DNA of 27,661 nt, taken from positions 1-27,661 of the IMG/VR virus record IMGVR_UViG_3300044844_000549; one strand, given 5' to 3'. The stretch is from a virus. A model generated the notes under the pieces. The model was not told the DNA's origin. It searched no databases and was given only the letters and a program-made list of their open reading frames with translations. This document shows, piece after piece, positions 7,201 to 15,389 of this stretch. The translations under genes were made by a program, and so were the position numbers. Numbering within the stretch: the first letter of the stretch is position 1; each line of letters begins with the position of its first letter.

Positions 7201-10200
7201 CTTGATCCTGTGGGTCGCGGCGCGCAACGCAGACTCGGCCTGCGCAACGCGTGCTTCAAGCACCGCGACGCGTTCACGGAAAGGCTTGGCCGCGTTGCGT
7301 TCCTTCTGCATTCCAAACACCTGCCCGGCAACCAAGCCCTCGTTTCGTCCGATGGCATACGCCCAGTTGGCAATGCGATCGACACGATCCTCCGCTTCGG
7401 CCAGCGCCTCAATTGCTTCTCGCGTCTCGGACTTGCGATCCCGCATCTCCTCGCGCAGGCGGACCACGCGAGCACGCGCCTCCTCCAGTTTCTTCGCAGC
7501 CGCGCTTGCAGTCTCCGAAGCAGCGATCCGCTCGGCATCATTGATGGCCTTGACACGCTCCAGCCGCGCCTTCAATCGCTGCGCCTGTCCTTCCTTGCGC
7601 GATGCAACCAGTTCCGCGAACGACAACCTGCGCTGCAAGACCCGCACTTCGCGCATGGCGTTTGTACGCTGCGCAGCAGTCGTGTTCTCAAGATCCCGCA
7701 TCGTGCGCTGCATGTCGGAAATCTGTGACCGCAATGCGTCTCGCTCGGCATCTGAAGCGTCGGGATCTCGCGCCATGCTTTCTGTTGCGCTTGGCCCAGC
7801 ACCAACCGGAGTGGCAGTTCCGAACACCTGTTCAACGACCGACGTGCCCGGAATCTTGACTAGTTTGGCGTAGTTGCCATATGCGGACGAACTTGGGCGT
7901 TCTTCATTCCGCATCGAGGCAATGAATCCATCATGCGCATTGATGAGATACCCGATCAGACGCGCATCGGTATCCCCAAGAACCTTCGACAACACCATCT
8001 CTGGTTCCGTATTTCCAGACACCCGCATATATGCATCCACAAACCGTGGCAACAGCGCAACATTGACTTCGCCGGACTGTTCGCGCTCGATCATTGCGGT
8101 GCGCAGCGCAGCAATGCCAGCAGCGTATGCGTCCTGATTGGTCCGAAAATCAAGTGCTTCGTCAGGGATCAGTTCGCGAATGCTGGATGGTGCAACTCGT
8201 CCGTCGCTTACGAGGGCGCGAATGCTTTCAAACGTCATCCTCTGCCACGTCGCAAACGTGTTCGTGGAATTTCGGAGTGCATCGAGCCGCTTCCCGGCAT
8301 GCTCATAAATGCGCTCTATTGACGCCTCGTCCCTGTTCTGAAACAGGATGTTCGACAATTCCAAGGTGTTGGTCATTCCAGACACGCCAAGCAGCCATGC
8401 GGCAACCGTCCGCACGTGCTCCTGAAGATCACCGGGAAGGTTGACACGCTCTTCTTCTGGCGCGGCGCGGTTTTCTGCAATACCCTTGAAATACGTGAGC
8501 ACATCAGTAATAATCGCGCCGTTTGGCGGCATGTAGAAGTAATCGGGGTTGTACTCCACGAGCGTTTGCAGTTGAGTAAACCACCAAGGCCCTGTGATGT
8601 ATGGCTTGGCCTCCCCCTGTGCGCGGTAACCACCCGTGCCACCAAGATCGACATACAGCACGTTGCCAGTGTCCGGGTCAACAAGCGTGTTGTCACCGTC
8701 CATGCCAATGACATCCCAGTTGCGTGCCAATGCATGCAGAACGATGTGTTCTCCCAAGTCCGAATATGTCAGTGATTTTTCAAACGCTCGCTGCCCCATC
8801 TCCTTTCGGAACTGCCCGATCGTTTGATACCCCTCGGCGTACCGAGTGATCAAAACCCGGTTGAGATCCGGTGTTCCAACCCGGACATCCATTCCATGGT
8901 CAGGAACAGGCAGTCCAAAGAACCGATACGCGTTGAAGTATTGCAGTTCGTTCCGACCGAAGTTCGCGTTGCCAAGATCGCCCTTTACAACCCATCGTTC
9001 ACCCGTAGGCGCAGTCTGAAGCGTTGCTCCGGTGGATCCGCCAAGTGGCGAACTGCCCGACAGCGCCGCGAGCGGAGGAACATTCCCTACTCGCATCTCT
9101 GCAAAGTCCATTTGCTCCAGCGTTTCACCAGTGAACGGGCTGATGAGGTTGCGGCGTCCGCTGACGACAATTTCATCGTGCGTTCCAACGTCGTCGTTGA
9201 CCCCAACAAAGTGAACAACGTCGTACCCGTTAGCAAGCGCAACTTGCTGAACCTTATCCGTTGAGATAGCAACGTATTCTAGTTCATCGCGAATATCCAA
9301 CGGCAACGCCGAACTCGGAATGTTGTCCCACGACGCACCATGGCACTCAACACGAAGCGGGTTCGTGGCAATCACGTAGTACGCATGAATGTATTTGCCA
9401 AAGACCTTGAGTTCATCGGTATCGACCGTTGACAGCGACAACCCGCGAAGCAACTTGCCAGTTTCCGACCGATACGGGGAAAACTTCACCTCGTCCGTCG
9501 CGTGATAAAGCATCACTGGGTTGGTCGGATTTGGGCTTCCAATAAACTTGGCGTCTCCGGAAGCGACCAGCGCCTTGAGTTCGTCAGACGGTTCGCGTGC
9601 GAACGACTCAAGCGTAAACCCGCTTTCAGCGGCCCACCGAAGTTCTGCTTCGATTGCGGCCTTGGTCTTGCGGACCTCCGCATCCTGCGCCTCTTCGCGG
9701 GCAAAGGACTCGGATTGCGGCTCGGCAACAACACCAGCATCTGCACCATCCGCCACCGTGGCGTCGAGATCATTTTCCGCCAATGCGCTGCGCAACTGTG
9801 CCTGCGCCGATGACGTGCCGAGATCCACCGACATCGCCTCGCGCATCGCCACGCGGTAGTCCTGACCCACCGGGTCATCCGCCGCGCCGAACATGGCGTA
9901 CAACTCCTTCTCCACATACCACAGCGCGGCCTGCGCGTCTGCAACCTCATACTGCAAGCCAGTCTCGTTCTTGACAACATCAATCGCTTGCGTCAGAATC
10001 GACCGCATCTGCGTCCGAATGTAATTCGACTCTGGAGCCGCCGCCGACGCCGAAAGCGCCTTGGCATACCGCACAAGCGCAGCCTCAAGCGGGGACTTCT
10101 TCCGCAACTTCAGCGAGGTGCCAACCACCACGCGATTGCGGACATCCTTTGCAAATTCAACGTCGAAGTTCGTCGCAACCTGATCGAGCAGCGCCGGATT

Positions 10201-13200
10201 TTCCAAGACGTTCGCGGGGATTCGACGCAATACCTGCTCTGCTTCGGCAAACCCGACGGCATCAGGATTCCCTGCGGCAACGATTGCCCGTGCCTTCGCC
10301 AGTTCCTGTGCGACATCAGCAATAGCCGACCGAATCGCCGTGTCATCTTGTCTTCGCAGCATGCCAAGCGGACGCATGAAGGTCCGCGTGAACCAGACAT
10401 CTGCGGTCAGCGTGTCGAATCGCTTGTAAAGGTTGTTGAAGAACGATCCGATCTTCGGACCAAGAACGGACGACATGTACACGATGTCGTCGGCGGCGTC
10501 GTTGATCAACACCACCTTTCCGTTCTCGGACAACAGGTTCATCTCGCGCAAGGTCTTGTTGTGCTGGCGCACCTTCGCCTTGGTCAACATGAACTTCTCG
10601 ACAGCCTTCCATGAGCCGAGAGTCTCACGAAGGACGTTCAACTTGTTCAGGTTGCCGATCATCGGCCCAACGTGACGGGCATCGAACGACGGAGGAATCA
10701 CGATGCGATCACGCCCGGCGCTCACCCACGCCTCATACAAGGCCCGGGTCAGTAGTGCGTTGTTCGACACCCGTTCGCCCTGCGACGTGATTGCCAGCAT
10801 CAACGCGAATACGCGTCGATCGTCGCTCGTCTTCTTTGCCAACTCCGGGTATCGGCGCGACGCTTCCGACCACATCTGGTCAACGAGGCGTCCATACCAT
10901 TCCAGCGCCGAGGCCGACCCAGCCTTGGTGGCCGCATACTTGAGGTCGTCAGCAATGGATCGCACCATGATCTGCTCGACCTGCTTCGGAATCGGATTGG
11001 CCTGCGTGTATTCGGTGAGCCAGCCCATGATGGACTGGCTGAAGGAATCAAGCAGCACCTGAAGTTCACCAACCGTGTACTTCCGCGACCCGGCCATCCG
11101 ATAGGACATGATGCCCTTGTCGGCCAGAATGTCTCCGAACGTGTTTGCCTTGGCATCGGCAAGCGCGCTAGTTGACTCCGCGAGATCCTCCTGCGCTTGC
11201 ATCAGCGCCTGCACCAGAGGATCACCAGAAACCCATGAGGACACCTGCTGGTCAATGTCGCGGATTCGTTCCGTCAATGCAGCGATGCGATCCTTCGCAT
11301 CGGCGGCGTCGGCAAGGCGGACCAGTCGAGCCTCTGCCGACTGATCAACGTCATCCTTTGCGTATGCGCCCTTCAGTTTGGAATACTGCCGCAACGACTC
11401 GCGCTTCGCAACAATGCGCGCACGTTCATTCGTGATTGCGACAATGGTGCCGATCTCTGCCGTCATGTACGACGCGGTCTCGGCCAACGACGCGATGTCA
11501 CGACCCTGATTGAGTCGGACGATCGACGCTTGCGTCTGCGCAAGTTCGGCAGGCGATGCGTCCTTGCGCCGCAGTTCCGCACGAAGACGCTTGCGCTCGG
11601 CTTCGATGGCGTCCTGCGCTTCTGCGACAGCACGTTCCGACGATCGCACGCGAGCCATCGCATCGGCAATCACCGGAATTGCCGCCATGCGCTCGGCTTC
11701 TGCCGCTTCGGGATCGACCTTCACCGCAGCCGGAAGCCACTGGCTTGCAGACAGCAAACGCCCCTTGCTGTCTGGAGTCAGCGTGTCCAACTCGCGCTTG
11801 AGCGCGAGCGTGAGTTTTACGAGAGAGATGCGTCGAGCACTGCCGACGAAGATGTCAGAATCTGCCGACGGGTTTCTGCGATCCCCTTGATCGTCGCGAG
11901 CACCTCCTGCCGCGTCCACTTGCTCCACACGCGGGCTGGGTCTGCCTTCTCCATCGACTGATACACCAACGACAGCATCGCGTTCGCCTCGTCCTGCCGC
12001 AATCCTTTCCAGTCGGCTGGGGTCAGCGGTGAAGCCCGCAAGGCCAGTGCTACGAATCCGCTCTCGTTCGGACTCAGAGAGGTTGAGTTTGGCGAACCAG
12101 ACTCCGGGGTAATTCGTGACTCGTCCATTTGCATCTGTCTCCGGTACCCAGCCTTCTGACTTCCAGTACTTGGAAAGCAGGTCGATGTATTCATCCAGCG
12201 TCATGCCGGATGGAGGGGTCAAATACTGCGGATCAAACTGCGCATACCCGTTGGGCATCGCCTGCTCGTCCGCCACGAATCCGAACATGCGATACGCAGT
12301 CGGCAACTTGCCGTTCTGCTCTGCCTGCCCGGGCCGACGCACATCGTAGCAATCGCACCTCATCTCGGTGTTCGGATACCGAGAGATTGCGTGCAACATC
12401 ACTGGAGCAATCACGTCGGTGATATCGGTCTCATTGCTGTAAAGACCGACAGCCTCGTCGTATCCGCCGATGCGCTTGCCTTCAGAATCCAAAGACTCCA
12501 CGCGCTTGATCATGTACGCCACGTCAAGCCCGGGAATCCCATAAGGCTCGTAGGACGTGCGCGTCGTCCCCGTTTCGTTCGTTTCGATTGTCGGATTGGC
12601 AATCTGATCGAGCGTGTACTGGGTCAGCGTCTGCGTAGCCTTGTTTCGCTTGTGGCCTTGCAGGTATTCGCTCGGCGTGAGCGGACGAAAATTCAGCGTC
12701 GCCATCGACGCCGCTGCCGCCATGAAACGGCGGGCCATGTCAAGCCGTGCACCCTCGCGCATGTTCGGCTGGCCAACCAACGCCTCGCGCAACTTTGCTA
12801 CTGCTGTGGACTTCTGAATATCGCCCACCTGCGCCTTGCGCGCTGCCGCTTCGGCCTTCTCGCGCTTGGTCGCAATGACCTTCCCGACTCGTTCCGCCGC
12901 CTGCTTGGCAACGAACTTTCGTGCCGTCTCAATATCACGTGCGAAGTTCACATCCATGTTGCCAGCCCACAGCAACGTGCGGGCAAGTGGCGACAGTGAG
13001 GGATCCTGCACCTTCGGGCCAACGACGTTGGACACCGCCGCCGCCCGGGCAACGGTTTCAAATACCGCCATCGCCGCCATGGCCTCGCGGCCTAGGAACC
13101 CCCGTGCGGCGGCAAATGCCACCGCCGGGCCGAAGATGCCGCCACGGGTAGCCGCCGCTGCCGCTGCAAAGGCGTTGGCTGCGCCCTCCTGCTCCAGACG

Positions 13201-15381
13201 GGCCGCGCCCGCCCGGGCGACTCCCGGGGCAATCGGAGCCTGCTGGACGCCCTCCAGCGCCCCAAGAGCGGCCCCGGCCTGCTCCATGGCCGCGAGGTCC
13301 ATCCGACCCGTAGCAGCCGATTCTGGAGCCCCACGCCCAGCGTATTCGACCCCAGCCGCGTAGATCGGGGCAAGCCCCGCCCGCTCCATAAACACCTCGG
13401 CCAACTCCGGCTGGAACATCTGAATATCGTGGAAGACCTCCTCAAGCGCGGAAGCCATGATCCGATCAGGCTTTGCATCTGCGTTCAGGTACACCACCCC
13501 ACGGCTTCGCATCGAGTGGAATGCCGGGTTGAACTTGCCGGACGGGCGGAACCACACCACCTTCCGCCCCAAAGCCTCGATCTGCTTTTGGACACGCTTG
13601 CCAGACTTCGGGGCCGTGGTTTCGGTCATGGTCATCCCAGCCCGGGTGCCCATACCACTCAAGACGGTGGCCGGATCTGCCTGCTCCATAACCGCAGGCA
13701 TCTCGCTGATCTTCTCCGCCACCGCATTGTGGATGGCCGAAGCCATCAGCCGATCGGTGACAGCCGAGCCGATCGAAGCATCAATGCGTGCGATGTCGTC
13801 CTTGATGTCCTGAATCGCCTGCGCGTCCATGGCATCCATGGCACCCGCAAGACCAATGTCCAGACGCTGGCGTTCGTCCAGCATCGACTCAACCTCGGTC
13901 TGGATATCCGCCTGCCGCTGCGCCAAATCAGCGAGGAACACGCCGCGCTGCTGCTGGTCCATTCCGTTCAGGCTGTCCAACGCACTGGACACGCTGGCAA
14001 TCTGCGTCTGGTCAAGGCCGTCCTGCCAGTTCACCCGACGCTTCAGCGCGTCACCATGGATGGTCCGCAATGCACGTTCGTGGTCCGTTTCGGGCCGCAT
14101 GGCTTCACGGCGATTCATCAGCGCCCGATTGCCCGACACTGCGAGCACAGATCCCGTTCCGCCGATTCCACCCGCGATGGTTCCAATGAACGCCCCGTAC
14201 ACACCGTCAGCCAAATCCTTTGACAGCGGTGCTGCCGTGAACGGAGCCATCAGCGCAGCGGTGATTCCCTCTTCCGCGCCCTCCTCAAGTCCAGACACGC
14301 CAATGATTCCGGACGCACGGCCAAGCCACCCGTTCCTGAACGAGGCAGTCCCGTTGGAAATTCTGGCAAACGTATCAAGACCCTTCTGGCCAGCCTTGGA
14401 CTGCAACGCCTTGTTGACAATCGGCGCGCCGCGCTCGATGAACGGACGCAATGCCGCCTTGCCAACCTTGGTATTGAGCCCAACACCCGCAATCATTGCG
14501 AGCGCCTTGCCACCGATTGCAGCGCCACCAGCCTCCACTCCAGCCTCAATGACGGCGCGGGCTTCGGCTCGCGTTCTGGATTCCTGAAGCGAGTACTCCG
14601 TCAGCGGACGCCCCTCGATTGCGTCATCCGCACGCTGCTGGTCAACCTCGTCCATGGCTTCAATGAAGCCCGACGAATATGACGTGAACGGACTCATCGC
14701 CGTGCTGATGATGCCTGCCGCAACTGGGACATTTCCCGTCGCCAGCGCACCAGCAACACCAATCATCTGCGGGACATTCTGCCCAACTGCACGCGCTACG
14801 TCCGGAATCACACCCTCCGGGGCACCGCGCATCATGCCTTGCTGCGCGCCACGCATGGCAATCAATTCCGACCGCAAATCCTCAACAGTGAGCCCAGACT
14901 TCTCCGGCTCGACAGCCATGGACAGTTTGTCTGCAAATGCCTGAGCGACAAAGTTGTGCATTGCCGGATCGACATCGGAGAACCACGACGCGATGTACTC
15001 ACTCGGTCGCATGAGCGACCGAATGAACTGCCCTCGCATGCCCGGAGTGGCAATGGTCTGTGCAGCCTGTTCGGCGGTCATCCGCAACCCACGCTCAATC
15101 TCGCGCAGGGGCAGGATCCCGCCAGACCCAGTCATCCCAATTCCGCCTTCCGGCGTGATCAGCAGGTCTTCATACTGCTTGGCAGCACCCTCCAGAAGAT
15201 CCGCTTCGCCGGGTGCCGTGCCCGGCGTGGCACCGGGCGCTTCCGACAATTGCGTCTGAACGATCGAGTCGATCGCGTCCTGAAAGGACATTTGCGGTGC
15301 GGACTGCGGACGCATAGGTTCCGCGCCCGGCTGCGCAGACATGCGCAGCGCCTCGTCGATCGCCTTCTGGAAACTGGACAT
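4255..15381 (-). CDS. Giant internal virion / DNA-ejection polyvalent protein, 3708 aa
   Basis: A single open frame covers 11.1 kb. The ATG has AGGAAG 5 nt upstream, 8 bp after the previous gene. It follows three internal virion genes, the place of T7 gp16-like ejection proteins, and probably enters the host with the DNA. Segments: N-terminal twin motifs SFQKAIDEAL/SFQDAIDSIV (2-41); hydrophobic Gly/Ala-rich stretches (about 195-420); metalloprotease-like helix EEVFHD (647-652), lacking the first His of HExxH; GNAT-like CDCYD (1009-1013); coiled coil (about 1180-1330); ADP-ribosyltransferase-like domain (H1960 in YHAT, E2070 in DEIVV); kinase-like domain (K2133, N2221-W-D2223, D2230-N2231, D2245-x-G-G); long coiled coil (about 2540-2800); C-terminal membrane-prone part (about 3533-3556) and basic tail. 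The size and layout fit large polyvalent phage proteins. Domain functions are inferred from motifs. Confidence 0.85.
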   Translation of the reverse strand: MSSFQKAIDEALRMSAQPGAEPMRPQSAPQMSFQDAIDSIVQTQLSEAPGATPGTAPGEADLLEGAAKQYEDLLITPEGGIGMTGSGGILPLREIERGLRMTAEQAAQTIATPGMRGQFIRSLMRPSEYIASWFSDVDPAMHNFVAQAFADKLSMAVEPEKSGLTVEDLRSELIAMRGAQQGMMRGAPEGVIPDVARAVGQNVPQMIGVAGALATGNVPVAAGIISTAMSPFTSYSSGFIEAMDEVDQQRADDAIEGRPLTEYSLQESRTRAEARAVIEAGVEAGGAAIGGKALAMIAGVGLNTKVGKAALRPFIERGAPIVNKALQSKAGQKGLDTFARISNGTASFRNGWLGRASGIIGVSGLEEGAEEGITAALMAPFTAAPLSKDLADGVYGAFIGTIAGGIGGTGSVLAVSGNRALMNRREAMRPETDHERALRTIHGDALKRRVNWQDGLDQTQIASVSSALDSLNGMDQQQRGVFLADLAQRQADIQTEVESMLDERQRLDIGLAGAMDAMDAQAIQDIKDDIARIDASIGSAVTDRLMASAIHNAVAEKISEMPAVMEQADPATVLSGMGTRAGMTMTETTAPKSGKRVQKQIEALGRKVVWFRPSGKFNPAFHSMRSRGVVYLNADAKPDRIMASALEEVFHDIQMFQPELAEVFMERAGLAPIYAAGVEYAGRGAPESAATGRMDLAAMEQAGAALGALEGVQQAPIAPGVARAGAARLEQEGAANAFAAAAAATRGGIFGPAVAFAAARGFLGREAMAAMAVFETVARAAAVSNVVGPKVQDPSLSPLARTLLWAGNMDVNFARDIETARKFVAKQAAERVGKVIATKREKAEAAARKAQVGDIQKSTAVAKLREALVGQPNMREGARLDMARRFMAAAASMATLNFRPLTPSEYLQGHKRNKATQTLTQYTLDQIANPTIETNETGTTRTSYEPYGIPGLDVAYMIKRVESLDSEGKRIGGYDEAVGLYSNETDITDVIAPVMLHAISRYPNTEMRCDCYDVRRPGQAEQNGKLPTAYRMFGFVADEQAMPNGYAQFDPQYLTPPSGMTLDEYIDLLSKYWKSEGWVPETDANGRVTNYPGVWFAKLNLSESERERIRSTGLAGFTADPSRLERIAAGRGERDAVVGVSVDGEGRPSPRVEQVDAAGGARDDQGDRRNPSADSDIFVGSARRISLVKLTLALKRELDTLTPDSKGRLLSASQWLPAAVKVDPEAAEAERMAAIPVIADAMARVRSSERAVAEAQDAIEAERKRLRAELRRKDASPAELAQTQASIVRLNQGRDIASLAETASYMTAEIGTIVAITNERARIVAKRESLRQYSKLKGAYAKDDVDQSAEARLVRLADAADAKDRIAALTERIRDIDQQVSSWVSGDPLVQALMQAQEDLAESTSALADAKANTFGDILADKGIMSYRMAGSRKYTVGELQVLLDSFSQSIMGWLTEYTQANPIPKQVEQIMVRSIADDLKYAATKAGSASALEWYGRLVDQMWSEASRRYPELAKKTSDDRRVFALMLAITSQGERVSNNALLTRALYEAWVSAGRDRIVIPPSFDARHVGPMIGNLNKLNVLRETLGSWKAVEKFMLTKAKVRQHNKTLREMNLLSENGKVVLINDAADDIVYMSSVLGPKIGSFFNNLYKRFDTLTADVWFTRTFMRPLGMLRRQDDTAIRSAIADVAQELAKARAIVAAGNPDAVGFAEAEQVLRRIPANVLENPALLDQVATNFDVEFAKDVRNRVVVGTSLKLRKKSPLEAALVRYAKALSASAAAPESNYIRTQMRSILTQAIDVVKNETGLQYEVADAQAALWYVEKELYAMFGAADDPVGQDYRVAMREAMSVDLGTSSAQAQLRSALAENDLDATVADGADAGVVAEPQSESFAREEAQDAEVRKTKAAIEAELRWAAESGFTLESFAREPSDELKALVASGDAKFIGSPNPTNPVMLYHATDEVKFSPYRSETGKLLRGLSLSTVDTDELKVFGKYIHAYYVIATNPLRVECHGASWDNIPSSALPLDIRDELEYVAISTDKVQQVALANGYDVVHFVGVNDDVGTHDEIVVSGRRNLISPFTGETLEQMDFAEMRVGNVPPLAALSGSSPLGGSTGATLQTAPTGERWVVKGDLGNANFGRNELQYFNAYRFFGLPVPDHGMDVRVGTPDLNRVLITRYAEGYQTIGQFRKEMGQRAFEKSLTYSDLGEHIVLHALARNWDVIGMDGDNTLVDPDTGNVLYVDLGGTGGYRAQGEAKPYITGPWWFTQLQTLVEYNPDYFYMPPNGAIITDVLTYFKGIAENRAAPEEERVNLPGDLQEHVRTVAAWLLGVSGMTNTLELSNILFQNRDEASIERIYEHAGKRLDALRNSTNTFATWQRMTFESIRALVSDGRVAPSSIRELIPDEALDFRTNQDAYAAGIAALRTAMIEREQSGEVNVALLPRFVDAYMRVSGNTEPEMVLSKVLGDTDARLIGYLINAHDGFIASMRNEERPSSSAYGNYAKLVKIPGTSVVEQVFGTATPVGAGPSATESMARDPDASDAERDALRSQISDMQRTMRDLENTTAAQRTNAMREVRVLQRRLSFAELVASRKEGQAQRLKARLERVKAINDAERIAASETASAAAKKLEEARARVVRLREEMRDRKSETREAIEALAEAEDRVDRIANWAYAIGRNEGLVAGQVFGMQKERNAAKPFRERVAVLEARVAQAESALRAATHRIKVDAKASARAIDFAHQMGLRAGQVQGMMRGRQQILKKMQQREDTLQRQIFAIKTMLQKSRNVLAVQRAARRIAMDAAMMLPRNLRGPLATRIANATTIAKANRVAVEATKLAVNEEVRQQLRVISALRKRMNKRGMRWDVRQAIERLLTKADANLRQANRRRIYATVATVPGMGSAVVNAVNIYAQVLDSANDVQAALLLYEQDRASFVAGQQQRVARYNDLKTRLATAMTGRQTLPMRDRADLPPRQSLARRISIANSDIYTLMLEVEGTMGGVINEMLVGAQDAKGEAGLEHARIVNSLGTALRAAGYAGIEDYALRNGLNGTSIAETMDVVLEGRTRTIPVGLAMSIAAMDDETLELFIPPTAPDAARQGLQFAGAETTLTVFPTDAEIRAIRAGLTAGQRGLIDAMKDVLEVQIRDRAMEAVFLVEGDQPPVITNYWPRVRNMDEFQGESKSVLNQHGSLVRSALTSVGFTNAREGGRQPLIYRDAFQTWERHLHVALDMIHMAQPYRDASTVLTDPDIVAAIDRQMGRNTAEAILAIFSNGVGATARASTNAIDRMTNNVTGAVLSLSPRTAAKVVVGGTIRLGSEIPGNYWVEGLSRAAIRLRSPSAWAARVDEIHSASGYFTRRHQMQMRGIVSGTLSAGDRVKVMTAAKGMARAFAAAGHAAIAKNITDSLNALGDATDNANLTLTALIDMLRLMDEHIMSVAVEARLAEAKDEGLTGTDAFEQAVKRAERDFRLTQNASDEFDETAFAAVNRVRGSGATWRMLFVFSSDPLKARNQIRRAWLSGERRIGTALAISGNTASSTIIGVASVATVAYMAKTIAALFGGADEPDDEEDKAFAEAVKSVPASVAAELIGSTFGYVGLGFSTALQSIVNRRAMGQAIVVRPIEQAAREMQADREWYYNAVPALLALGQLRGVPVYQLYRFVAQQIPEEEKGKERTVQEAVDRLRMRYSPDEIRKRIREQAARRTVPRIP

Positions 15382-15389
15382 TTATCTTC

